In this document: piece after piece, positions 14,998 through 22,553 of the stretch
Layout of the letters: every line of letters starts with the position of its first letter
Numbering within the stretch: the first letter of the stretch is position 1
Source of the DNA: UBA4675 sp964601265
Lineage (GTDB): Bacteria > Bacillota > Clostridia > Christensenellales > Borkfalkiaceae
Direction: 5' to 3'
NCBI GenBank assembly: GCA_964601265.1
Contig: CAZRMT010000011.1
Coordinates: 1 to 26,901 of the forward strand
Length of the DNA: 26,901 nucleotides
Program-made: the position numbers and the translations under genes
The notes under the pieces: generated by a model
What the model saw: only the letters and a program-made list of their open reading frames with translations
What the model was told of the DNA's origin: nothing
Databases searched by the model: none

Positions 14998-15010
14998 ACT
15001 TTAAAGTATG
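14995..15010. repeat. Palindrome covering the amidase start codon
   Basis: CATACTTTAAAGTATG is a perfect 16-base palindrome. The minus-strand ATG of the amidase is its last three bases, and no Shine-Dalgarno-like sequence is seen before it. Confidence 0.6.
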
Positions 15011-15032
15011 CCGTGAAAAAGGCAATTATTCC

Positions 15033-15782
15033 CTATCTGAACAAATCGAGTTTGTCTTTAATCTTTTCCGCCTCTTTATATCCTATATCGAACAACTCGT
15101 TAAAATCGGTAAACCCGAAAGCCTTATATTTTCTTAAATCGGGTTCGATTATCACGTCGGAATAGGCGTAACACTGGTGAGTTACGTCCGCTTTTCGCAC
15201 TTTGTTTTTGGGGTAAATTTTATCTAACGTCGCTTTGTTCGAATAATTATACGGTCTTGCATAAGACAAGTTCACCGACAATATAAGGTCTGCCCCCATA
15301 TCCTTTGTCAGGTCCGCGGGAACGCTGTCTATAAACGCTCCGTCCACGTAAGTTTCGTCCTTAACCGTTATCGCCCTGAAATACGGCGGAATGGCAGACG
15401 AACAAGCGCATGCCACACCGAGATTACCCTCTTTAAAATTTTTTTGTTCTCCGCTAAAAAGGTTTACGGCGACGCACTCGAACGGAATTACGGTATCCTT
15501 AAAACCTTTTCCGTCCAAAAGTCGGTCTATAAGTCCGCTAAAACCTTTATTTTCAAACCTAAGCGATATAAGTTTTTTAATATCGTAAAGCCCCGTTTCT
15601 ATACAACGCCTCATCATTTCGGCAGGGGTGTAGTTAAGGGCGTACATAGCCCCTACTATACTGCCTATACTCGTTCCGCTAACCGTATCGAATTTAATTT
15701 TTTGTTCGTAAAGGTACTGCAAAACCCCCAAATGAACAAACCCTTTTACTCCGCCTGCGCCCAAACTTAAACCTTTTTTCAT
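15033..15782 (-). CDS. Patatin-like phospholipase family protein
   Basis: A bacterial patatin-type lipid acyl hydrolase (RssA/YchK-like), 249 residues. It has the Gly-rich oxyanion loop GLSLGAGGVKG at residues 4-14, nucleophile elbow GTSIGS with Ser38, and the second dyad residue in YVDGAF (Asp147), so it should be active with a Ser-Asp dyad. No signal peptide is present, so it is probably cytoplasmic or loosely attached to the membrane. ATG 15782 has GAGG five bases upstream; the in-frame GTG at 15797 lies ahead of that site. It sits between the SpoIIQ-like and CwlD-like genes, suggesting an envelope or membrane role, but the substrate is unknown. Confidence 0.88.
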   Translation of the reverse strand: MKKGLSLGAGGVKGFVHLGVLQYLYEQKIKFDTVSGTSIGSIVGAMYALNYTPAEMMRRCIETGLYDIKKLISLRFENKGFSGLIDRLLDGKGFKDTVIPFECVAVNLFSGEQKNFKEGNLGVACACSSAIPPYFRAITVKDETYVDGAFIDSVPADLTKDMGADLILSVNLSYARPYNYSNKATLDKIYPKNKVRKADVTHQCYAYSDVIIEPDLRKYKAFGFTDFNELFDIGYKEAEKIKDKLDLFR

Positions 15783-15885
15783 AATCCTCGCCTGCACGCT
15801 TATTTATACGTAACAAATGAACACTTGGTGAAATTTTTCAACGTTTTTTTGCGATATGCTCACGTGTTTAAACCGTTCACACGTT

Positions 15886-16533
15886 TTACTTGTCCTCGTC
15901 TAATACGAGATAGTTAAAAGGATCAACCTTTACTCCGTTTTCTATTACCTCGAAATGCAAGTGCGCTCCGTCCTTATACTCTTGCTTATGCGTAGTGGAA
16001 ATCCGACCTAAAACGTCGCCCGTTTTAAGCGATTGCCCGACGGTAAGATTTTCGTCCGCCTCTAACGAAGAATAAGTCGTGTAAAGGGAATTGCCGTGGT
16101 CGACGGTAATAACCGTTCCGTACAAATAACTCGTTTCGATAGACGATATCACCCCGTCGTAAGCGCACAAAACGTCTGCGTTTTCTTCGCCTTTAAAATC
16201 AACGCCCATATGCCCCGTGTAACTGCCCAAAGTTTCGTTAAACACAACCGTGTTATCGGTAAACTCCTTAAAAGCAACTCCCCCTTTTACGGGAACGGAA
16301 AACATTATAACCGTAGGCGTAGGAGTAGGAGTCGGCTCGTCCGATTTAGAAGAACTCTCTTCACTAGCGGAAGAACTTTCTTCGGAAGACGAAATTTGGT
16401 TAAAAACAAGCGAGGACTTCGAGTTGTTTTTCGCTATCGCTATAGCCCCTATAACCGTTCCTAGACAAATTATCAACGCCAAAATTAAATAAAAGGCGTT
16501 CTGCTTAAAAAATGTTTTTACTGATTTTTTCAT
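15886..16533 (-). CDS. M23 family peptidase, SpoIIQ-like
   Basis: A membrane-anchored LytM-type protein of 215 residues. One N-terminal transmembrane helix (about 13-35) is followed by a Ser/Glu-rich stretch and a PTPTPTPT linker (about 45-75), then the M23 domain (about 80-205). Zinc ligands are all present: H108 and D112 in GHMGVDF, H191 and H193 in HLHFEV. The layout matches SpoIIQ, the forespore half of the engulfment zipper. Bacillus SpoIIQ has lost metal ligands while clostridial forms often keep them, as here. AAGGAGAT precedes the ATG. It could instead be a general cell-wall endopeptidase; a possible YwmB-like gene upstream and CwlD downstream favour a sporulation role. Confidence 0.75.
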   Translation of the reverse strand: MKKSVKTFFKQNAFYLILALIICLGTVIGAIAIAKNNSKSSLVFNQISSSEESSSASEESSSKSDEPTPTPTPTVIMFSVPVKGGVAFKEFTDNTVVFNETLGSYTGHMGVDFKGEENADVLCAYDGVISSIETSYLYGTVITVDHGNSLYTTYSSLEADENLTVGQSLKTGDVLGRISTTHKQEYKDGAHLHFEVIENGVKVDPFNYLVLDEDK

Positions 16534-16562
16534 AAATAATCTCCTTTATTTTATGTACCTTT

Positions 16563-16985
16563 TTAATATCCCCCGTAAATAAGCGGTGAACCTATGCTCG
16601 TTTTTTCTCCGTCGAAAACCACCTGAATATTTACCTTTCGTCCGTCTATAAGTTGATATAAGTCGATTTTATCCGAATAATAATAGTAACTTTCTATACC
16701 GTTAAACCGTTCTTGTTTCACAAGCCTTCCCTCGTACTCGTCGACGAAATAAAAGGCCAAATCTCTTTTCCCCGTAAAAGACACGCTTTCCCCCGAATAT
16801 AAAGTTATTTTTCTTTTTATCGAATACGCCTCGTCATAACCGCAAGCAAAAATCATTTGAGCGTCGCTTCCCCTTTTGCCTCTGTAAATTATATAATCGC
16901 CCTCCGTTTTAAAAAGCAGTTCGCTCTCTCCGAAGCAAAAACAAGCTATCAATATTAAAAGAATAAACGCATAACATTTTTTCAT
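16563..16985 (-). CDS. Secreted protein, possibly YwmB-like
   Basis: A 140-residue protein with a cleavable signal peptide (MKKCYAFILLILIACFCFGES) and a small mixed alpha/beta domain. I do not recognise it firmly. Its C-terminus, VNIQVVFDGEKTSIGSPLIY, recalls the end of the YwmB family, which lies near spoIID and spoIIQ in Bacillus, and the next gene here is SpoIIQ-like. If so, it is only about half the usual YwmB length. Its AAAGGGA ribosome site is inside the right arm of the terminator hairpin of the upstream operon, and the eight T after the hairpin run up to its ATG. Confidence 0.55.
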   Translation of the reverse strand: MKKCYAFILLILIACFCFGESELLFKTEGDYIIYRGKRGSDAQMIFACGYDEAYSIKRKITLYSGESVSFTGKRDLAFYFVDEYEGRLVKQERFNGIESYYYYSDKIDLYQLIDGRKVNIQVVFDGEKTSIGSPLIYGGY

Positions 16986-17019
16986 AAAAAAAATCCCTTT
17001 CGCTTTTACGAAAAGGATT
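16986..17019 (-). terminator. Terminator hairpin overlapping a ribosome site
   Basis: On the minus strand AATCC-T-TTTCG pairs with CGAAA-G-GGATT (one T-G pair in the middle) around a six-base loop and is followed by eight T, a strong intrinsic terminator for the rluD operon. The right arm contains AAAGGGA, the ribosome site of the next gene, whose ATG comes directly after the T run. Confidence 0.75.
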
Positions 17020-17047
17020 ATTGACCTTATTTAATTTTTTTAAACCT

Positions 17048-17953
17048 CTATTTTAAGTTTTCTAAAATATCGAGTACTTTTTTAAAATAATCGGGCAAAG
17101 GCGCGGTAAAAGTCATTCTCTCGCCCGTAACAGGGTGCGTAAGCTCTAACTTGCACGCATGCAAAAGTTGTCCGTTTAAGTTAAACCTTTGTTTTTTGTA
17201 CCCGTATTCTTTATCCCCTACCACGGGATGCCCTTTATACTTTGCGTGAACGCGTATTTGGTGCGTTCTGCCCGTACGCAAATTAAACTCGCATAAAGTA
17301 AAATCGGAATATCTCTTTAACACTTTAAAATCGGTAGAAGCAAACTTTCCGTCGCCCTCTTCCGTTACCGCCATTTTGGTTCTGTCCTTATCCGAACGGT
17401 TTATATAAGTGGAAATATTCCCCTCGTCCTCTTTTAAAACGCCTTCCAGCAAGGCGACGTAGGTTCTTTTGCAAGTCTTTTCTTCTATTTGTTTAGCTAA
17501 ACTTTTATGCGCTTCGTCGCATTTAGCAACGACCAACAAGCCCGAAGTGTTCTTATCTATCCTATGCACTATCCCCGGTCTTATAACGCCGTTTATCGAA
17601 CTTAATTTATCCAACTTATAAAGCAAGGCGTTTACCAGCGTAGGCTCTGCGGAATAGCAGTTCCCTGCGTGCACGGTTAAGCCTTGTTGTTTGTTTATCA
17701 CGGCAAAATATTCGTCCTCGTAAACGACGTCTAGCGGAATATCCACAGGCTCCAAATCGAGTTTTTTAGGCTCGGAAATTAAAATTTCAACCTCGTCGCC
17801 CAAGCAAACTTTTTGCTTGCAAACCGCCGTTTTGCCGTTTACGGTAATACTGCCTTCCTTTATAAGCCGTTGCAGTTGCGAACGGGATATATCGGAATTT
17901 TGCGAACAATATAGGTCTAGCCTTTCACACGGCGTATCACAAATTATCTTCAT
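17048..17953 (-). CDS. RluA/RluD family pseudouridine synthase
   Basis: Makes pseudouridine in RNA, most likely 23S rRNA. It has 301 residues. An S4 RNA-binding domain (about 10-57, ISRSQLQRLIKEGSITVNGK) precedes the catalytic domain with PGIVHRIDKNTSGLLVVAK; Asp133 is the catalytic residue. RTGRTHQIRVHAKYKGHPVVGD is the second signature of the family. The gene overlaps the end of lspA by 17 bases, the same neighbour as YlyB in Bacillus, so it is probably the YlyB/RluD-type member. The terminator at 16986-17019 closes its operon. Confidence 0.93.
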   Translation of the reverse strand: MKIICDTPCERLDLYCSQNSDISRSQLQRLIKEGSITVNGKTAVCKQKVCLGDEVEILISEPKKLDLEPVDIPLDVVYEDEYFAVINKQQGLTVHAGNCYSAEPTLVNALLYKLDKLSSINGVIRPGIVHRIDKNTSGLLVVAKCDEAHKSLAKQIEEKTCKRTYVALLEGVLKEDEGNISTYINRSDKDRTKMAVTEEGDGKFASTDFKVLKRYSDFTLCEFNLRTGRTHQIRVHAKYKGHPVVGDKEYGYKKQRFNLNGQLLHACKLELTHPVTGERMTFTAPLPDYFKKVLDILENLK

Positions 17954-18575
17954 TTTTCTCCGTGTCGCCGTTATCTTTTACTACGGTATTTTCTTGTATT
18001 TTATCACTATTTTCGCCATTTTGTTCATCTGAATTTTCAGTATCTTTTTCAATAGAAGCGTCGACGGAAACAACCTTTTTCTTTTTCCTGAAAATTGCGT
18101 CTTTATCTACGAACAAAAGATACGCGAACAGCACTACCGCTCCCGCCGTGATAAAAATATCCGCAACGTTACAATTAAACTGTAAAATAGGAATTCTTAA
18201 ATCGAGCGCAATAAAATCACGCACCTCTCTCCATATAACTCTGTCGATAAAATTGCCCAGCGTTCCGCCGATTAAAAGTGCAATCGCCGAGTGCAAAGTT
18301 TTAGAATTATTTTTGGTCTTTACCAAATAAATCGTAACGAGAATTAAAATAATTATCGTAAACACGATAAAAAAGGTTTGCGCGTGTTTCCACTCGCCCA
18401 GCATACCGAAAGCCATTCCGTTATTTTTAACGGGAACTATCATAAGTAGGTCGGACACAAGTCGAAAACTCTTTCCAGATTTTGCGGTAATATATTTAGT
18501 TATTTGGTCAAGAAAAACGGTTACGGCAATTACTATTAAATAAAACAGCAGTCGTTTAACCTTTTCTGATTTCAT
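17937..18575 (-). CDS. lspA: Lipoprotein signal peptidase with long acidic tail
   Basis: An integral membrane aspartyl protease (signal peptidase II) that removes signal peptides from prolipoproteins such as the two in this window. It has four hydrophobic segments and the family blocks: FLDQITKY, VKNNGMAFG, GGTLGNFIDRV (Asp111) and FNCNVADI (Asp139), so both catalytic Asp are present. I use ATG 18575 because MKSEKVKRLLFYL fits the family's N-terminus; ATG 18599 would add eight residues, and neither has a good ribosome site. After the last helix comes KKKK and then about 45 residues rich in Glu, Asp and Asn. This makes it 212 residues against a usual 150-170. Confidence 0.93.
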   Translation of the reverse strand: MKSEKVKRLLFYLIVIAVTVFLDQITKYITAKSGKSFRLVSDLLMIVPVKNNGMAFGMLGEWKHAQTFFIVFTIIILILVTIYLVKTKNNSKTLHSAIALLIGGTLGNFIDRVIWREVRDFIALDLRIPILQFNCNVADIFITAGAVVLFAYLLFVDKDAIFRKKKKVVSVDASIEKDTENSDEQNGENSDKIQENTVVKDNGDTEKNEDNL

Positions 18576-19995
18576 TAAGCATCGAAGTTTTGAGTTCATA
18601 TAATTTATCCGATAAATCTACTTTATATAAATGCGGTTGGTCAAGTCGTCTGTACTCGTCCCAAAATCCCGACAAGGAGCGTTTCGAGTAATCGCAAATT
18701 TCCTTTAACGACGGCATATCGTAAACAAGTTTTCCGTCTTTTATAATCTGCACGGTGAGTTCCTTTACGGTGTAATCAGTAAAGGTGGTTTTTTTCCAAG
18801 TCTCTATCGGGTGAAAAACGGTTAAAGGCTTGCTGAAATCTATTTTTTCGCTTCTTAAATGAATTAAGTCGGCTTCCGCTTTGCCCGTCGCTCTGTCGAA
18901 TATTCTATAAATACCCTTAAATCCGGGGTTGGTAATTTTTGCCGTCGTTTCCGAAATTTTGATTTTCGGTATTTCGTTGCCGTCGTCGTCAAACACCGCA
19001 GAAAGCTTGTACACTCCGCCTAGCGCAGGCATATCCGCACTCGTTATAAGCTTTGTGCCTATTCCCCAAGAATTGATTTTCGCCCCTTGCAACTTTAAGG
19101 AGGTAACGCTCCTCTCGTCCATATCGCCCGAAGCGCAAATTATAGTGTCGGGATAACCCGCGTCGTCAAGCATTTTTCTCGCTCGCTTGGTAAGATACGC
19201 CAAATCTCCGCTGTCTATTCTAATCCCTAGCGGTTTATGTCCCGCCTTTTTAAGTTCGTCAAAAACTTTTATAGCGTTGGGGATACCGCTTTTTAAAACG
19301 TCGTAAGTGTCGACAAGCAATAGCGTTGCGTCGGGATAAATATCGGCGTAAGCCCTAAAAGCTTCGTATTCGCTGTCAAAATTCATAACCCAGCTATGCG
19401 CGTGCGTTCCGCTTACGGGAATACCGAATTTTTTACCCGCAAGCACGTTGGAAGTGGAATTGCAACCGCCTATCACGGAAGCTCTCGCCCCGTAAATACC
19501 CGCGTCGGGTCCTTGCGCTCTTCTTAAGCCGAATTCCATAACGTTATCGCCTTGCGCCGCATAAGCGATTTTCGCCGCTTTCGTTGCAATAAGCGTTTGG
19601 TGGTTCACCATATTCAAAATAGCCGTTTCGATAAGTTGCGCTTGTATTACGGGCGCTTTAACCGTTAAAATAGGCTCTCCGGGGAAAACCACCGTTCCCT
19701 CGGGCACGGAATATATATCGCCCGTAAAACGAAAGTTTTTTAAATATTCGATAAACCCTTCGTCAAAAAGATTTAAACCTTTTAAATATTCTATATCTTC
19801 TTCTTCGAATTTAAGGTTTAAAACGTAGTCCACCACTTGTTCCAGCCCCGCCGAAACTGAGTAGGTAATAATATCGTTCTGCCTGAAAAATACGTCGAAA
19901 ACGGAAATTTGGTCTTTTCTACCTTTCAAAAAATATCCGTTCATCATGGTAAGTTCGTACAAGTCCGTTAGCAACGTTAAATTTCTTTTACCCAT
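18556..19995 (-). CDS. pncB: Nicotinate phosphoribosyltransferase
   Basis: Joins nicotinate with PRPP to give nicotinate mononucleotide, the salvage entry into NAD. It has 479 residues, typical for the Gram-positive PncB type. Recognisable parts are LLTDLYELTMMNGYF at the start, ITYSVSAGLEQVVDYV, EFGLRRAQGPDAG, GTHAHSWVM (the catalytic His region) and IRIDSGDLAYL. AAAGGA lies before the ATG. It is preceded by a small membrane protein gene (34 bases) and overlaps lspA by 20 bases. NAD salvage has no obvious link with lipoprotein processing, so the operon is probably one of convenience. Confidence 0.95.
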   Translation of the reverse strand: MGKRNLTLLTDLYELTMMNGYFLKGRKDQISVFDVFFRQNDIITYSVSAGLEQVVDYVLNLKFEEEDIEYLKGLNLFDEGFIEYLKNFRFTGDIYSVPEGTVVFPGEPILTVKAPVIQAQLIETAILNMVNHQTLIATKAAKIAYAAQGDNVMEFGLRRAQGPDAGIYGARASVIGGCNSTSNVLAGKKFGIPVSGTHAHSWVMNFDSEYEAFRAYADIYPDATLLLVDTYDVLKSGIPNAIKVFDELKKAGHKPLGIRIDSGDLAYLTKRARKMLDDAGYPDTIICASGDMDERSVTSLKLQGAKINSWGIGTKLITSADMPALGGVYKLSAVFDDDGNEIPKIKISETTAKITNPGFKGIYRIFDRATGKAEADLIHLRSEKIDFSKPLTVFHPIETWKKTTFTDYTVKELTVQIIKDGKLVYDMPSLKEICDYSKRSLSGFWDEYRRLDQPHLYKVDLSDKLYELKTSMLNEIRKG

Positions 19996-20029
19996 AATAA
20001 AATGTCCTTTAATGTAATATCCGAGATGT

Positions 20030-20533
20030 TTAATCTTTATAAGATTTTATTTCGGGAAGTTCTTCTTCCTTTTTTTCTTCTTTGTTTTTTTCAGCTTCCG
20101 CTCTTCTTTCTTTATAGTTTTTGTAGTCGTCGGTTTCGTTTTTGGCAATCATAGGCGCAGTTAACTTCTCGGCGGAGAATACCATACCGAGCAAAAACGC
20201 CACAATTAAAAGCACTACCGCAACCGCAATAATTATCCAAGCGTTGACTTTTGCGGTGATAAGGAACAACACAAGCCCTATTACTATGCTTAATGCCGAA
20301 GCATAATAAGCAATAGCGTCCTTTTTAAGTATGGTTATCACCAAATAGCTTACCCCGAAAAGCGAGAAAAACAACGCAAACGAAAATAAACTCGGGTAGG
20401 TGTAAAAATTCTTTACGCCCGCTTTTAAAATAACGTAGGTGATTAAACTTAACAAAAGGCAAACGCACAAAACGATAAGTTTAACTTGAACGCCGATAGT
20501 TCTTTCTTTTTTTAATTGATTAAAAGATTTCAT
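20030..20533 (-). CDS. Four-helix membrane protein of unknown function
   Basis: A 167-residue protein with a short cytoplasmic N-terminus (MKSFNQLKKERT), four predicted transmembrane helices (about 17-36, 44-70, 74-95 and 98-120), and a charged C-terminal tail (about 130-167) rich in Glu and Lys that should be cytoplasmic. ATG 20533 has AAGGAG at the right spacing; the in-frame ATG at 20563 overlaps the promoter. I do not recognise the family. It is the first gene of the transcription unit that continues into pncB, lspA and rluD. Confidence 0.8.
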   Translation of the reverse strand: MKSFNQLKKERTIGVQVKLIVLCVCLLLSLITYVILKAGVKNFYTYPSLFSFALFFSLFGVSYLVITILKKDAIAYYASALSIVIGLVLFLITAKVNAWIIIAVAVVLLIVAFLLGMVFSAEKLTAPMIAKNETDDYKNYKERRAEAEKNKEEKKEEELPEIKSYKD

Positions 20534-20554
20534 AACGATACTCCTTTTTAAATA

Positions 20555-20583
20555 ATTATACATTTTTTATATCATAAAATCAA
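20555..20583 (-). promoter_or_regulatory. Promoter of the membrane protein-pncB-lspA-rluD operon
   Basis: On the minus strand TTGATT (20583-20578) and TATAAT (20560-20555) are separated by exactly 17 bases, with TG just before the -10. AAGGAG and the ATG follow within 25 bases, giving a very short leader. The gap 20584-20616 between this promoter and the accessory operon has no clear terminator. Confidence 0.8.
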
Positions 20584-20616
20584 GCGTTAGCAAAAATACT
20601 TTGCCCGACTTTTAAC

Positions 20617-22107
20617 TTAGTTTTTGTTTGCGTATTCCTTGGCGGACAGCAATACTTTTTTATATACGGACGGAATTTGTTCTTCCTTTAAACATTTACC
20701 TATAATTTTCCCCGTAATAACCGACTTTTTAGCCGACAGCACGCTTACGCAAGCTAGTTTTTTTACGTTGACGTCCTTTAAATCTTTATCGGTAAACGGT
20801 TTTTTGCGTTTGTAGGGAAGATAGTTATACCTTTCGTTTTTCTTTTCCAGCGGAAGCGAAGTCACGCTTAAATTAGAGCATCCCAAAAAGCCGAGAATTT
20901 TCTCCAAAACGCCGAGGTCCGCACGCCTAACCACTTCGTCCTCGAAATCGACGTAATCGGTATAAATAACGCCTCTTTCCGTTTGAGAGAACACGTCCTT
21001 ATCCTTAACGGCGAAAACCTTTATCCCGAACGCCTCTAAAAGATAGGAAAACGAAGTTATATTTCCCTCTCCGTTTGCGCTAACTACCAAAACGCCTAAA
21101 AAGTCGAGGTCGATATTCATAGTTTTGGCAAACTCCGCCATTGCCCCGTACTCGCTGACCCCTTCGACCAAAATTACGGCTTTGGCGAATATCGCAAGCG
21201 AAAAATACGGAAACTGCATCATAAGCTGTTTCGCAACGGCTATTTTACTGTCCTTTTTAAGTTTTATTACACTACCGCTTTTAGCGGTAACCTTTCCGTC
21301 CTTACGGAAAAACCGTATAATGCTTTCGTATCTTTCGGATAAAATTCTATCCGAGTGAGAAACGGCAAAAAGCTGTGCGTCCAGCTGTTTTACGCCGTAA
21401 AGTTCGTCTATAAGTCGGTTAAACTCATCATCCTTACCCGAAACTATCCGTAGCAAATCCGAAATTAAGGTCTTTTGCGCAAACGGGTGAAGATTTTTTT
21501 CGGGCTGGTCGAATAAAATTATTCTGCTTTGACTTTCGCCCCTTTTAAGTCCGCCCAAGATTTTTAAAATCACCTTTTTAACGAAAAAATAGGTGTACCC
21601 GTATCGCTTTAAAGCGTTTTCGTCAAACCCGATAAAGTCGATAAACGAAAAATCGCCCTCTTGTTTTTTCGCCCTTTTTACCACTTGCAAGTTGTTTAGC
21701 ATTGCGTTTATTTTGTTTTTCATAAACGGCGAAATCAAAGTTTTTTTCTCGTTGGCGTCGATAAATATACGTTTAAGCGACAATGCGGAAATCGTTTTAC
21801 CCGTAAAATCGACTATTCTCTTTTTTTCACCCCTGTTTTTTATTAGGCGATACTCTTTTAAAACGGAAGAAATATTTTCGGTTTTGTCCTTGGTTTTTAC
21901 GATAAAATCTATAATTATAGGCTGTTCTTTATCAAAAAAGTCTTTATCCGAAAAATCTTCTTTAGAAAAAATAATATTGAGCGCGTAAAGCGCGTTACTT
22001 TTTCCGATATTGTTTTCGCCCACGAAAAAGTTGCACAACTCGTCAAAATGCAAAGTTACGCCGTCAAGATTTCTGTAATTATAAAAGGTACATTTTACTA
22101 TCTTCAT
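20617..22107 (-). CDS. OLD/GajA-like ATPase with C-terminal TOPRIM-like domain
   Basis: A two-part protein of 496 residues. The N-terminal half is an ABC/SMC-type ATPase: FVGENNIGKSN (Walker A, K36), then ILFDQPEKNLHP (Walker B, D200, followed by Q201 where OLD proteins have Glu) and VSHSD (H251). The C-terminal half looks like an OLD-type TOPRIM nuclease: LVEGVSE (E315, E319), VVSANGEGN (341-349) and AVKDKD (D369, D371). It is shorter than GajA or P2 OLD (about 580), with only some 165 residues between Walker A and B. ATG 22107 overlaps the HNH stop (ATGA) and has AGGTGA before it. Family knowledge suggests ATP-gated DNA nicking in phage defence; the role here is inferred. Confidence 0.8.
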   Translation of the reverse strand: MKIVKCTFYNYRNLDGVTLHFDELCNFFVGENNIGKSNALYALNIIFSKEDFSDKDFFDKEQPIIIDFIVKTKDKTENISSVLKEYRLIKNRGEKKRIVDFTGKTISALSLKRIFIDANEKKTLISPFMKNKINAMLNNLQVVKRAKKQEGDFSFIDFIGFDENALKRYGYTYFFVKKVILKILGGLKRGESQSRIILFDQPEKNLHPFAQKTLISDLLRIVSGKDDEFNRLIDELYGVKQLDAQLFAVSHSDRILSERYESIIRFFRKDGKVTAKSGSVIKLKKDSKIAVAKQLMMQFPYFSLAIFAKAVILVEGVSEYGAMAEFAKTMNIDLDFLGVLVVSANGEGNITSFSYLLEAFGIKVFAVKDKDVFSQTERGVIYTDYVDFEDEVVRRADLGVLEKILGFLGCSNLSVTSLPLEKKNERYNYLPYKRKKPFTDKDLKDVNVKKLACVSVLSAKKSVITGKIIGKCLKEEQIPSVYKKVLLSAKEYANKN

Positions 22108-22553
22108 AAATCACCTATTATATCTTTTAACACGGTTAAATCGAGTTGCCACTCGTCCACTTCGTTGAGCCTTTTATGTTTTTCGTTGGCTTCGCCCAAT
22201 TTTTTGCGATAGTCCGCATAAGCACAAGAATTAACTTTCATAAAATGCTCTATCGCCTTTTCCTCGTCGCCCAAAAGTTGAGTTCTTCCGATATGAATAA
22301 CGCTGTGGCAAGCGTGGCATACGGCTATAATTTCGGTAAGCTTTTGTATTTTCTTTTTTTCGTCGAAACTCCACCTTTCGTGCGCCTCTAAACGGGAAAC
22401 TTTTCTATTGCAAATCATACAACGCCCGTCCGCTTTTGCGTAAGCGTTTTTTCTTAACGCGTCCCACATTTTAGGCTTTAAAAGGGTTCTTAAATTGCTA
22501 TACCAACACCCGTCGGGAATTAACTCGAAGTTTAATTTATATTCTTTTTCCAT
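22104..22553 (-). CDS. HNH endonuclease
   Basis: A 149-residue HNH nuclease. Two CxxC pairs (C45, C48 and C79, C82) form a structural zinc site around the beta-beta-alpha metal fold: EAHERW with H58 and CHACHSVIHIGR with H83 and H87. About 45 residues precede the fold and 55 follow it, with no recognised extra domain. It starts within the end of the RhuM gene (22-base overlap) with no good ribosome site, so translation is likely coupled, and its stop overlaps the ATPase start. Being joined to an ATPase suggests that its activity is controlled by that partner, as PtuB by PtuA in Septu. Confidence 0.88.
   Translation of the reverse strand: MEKEYKLNFELIPDGCWYSNLRTLLKPKMWDALRKNAYAKADGRCMICNRKVSRLEAHERWSFDEKKKIQKLTEIIAVCHACHSVIHIGRTQLLGDEEKAIEHFMKVNSCAYADYRKKLGEANEKHKRLNEVDEWQLDLTVLKDIIGDL

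Noticed and set aside
15798..15885. Terminator between the SpoIIQ-like and patatin genes
   Set aside because: Only a five-base CGTGT/ACACG pairing with a long loop and no T tail was found.
20617..22553. Plain Septu or plain Gabija system
   Set aside because: Septu ATPase lacks a TOPRIM domain and Gabija has a UvrD-like helicase instead of HNH; the gene content matches neither in full.
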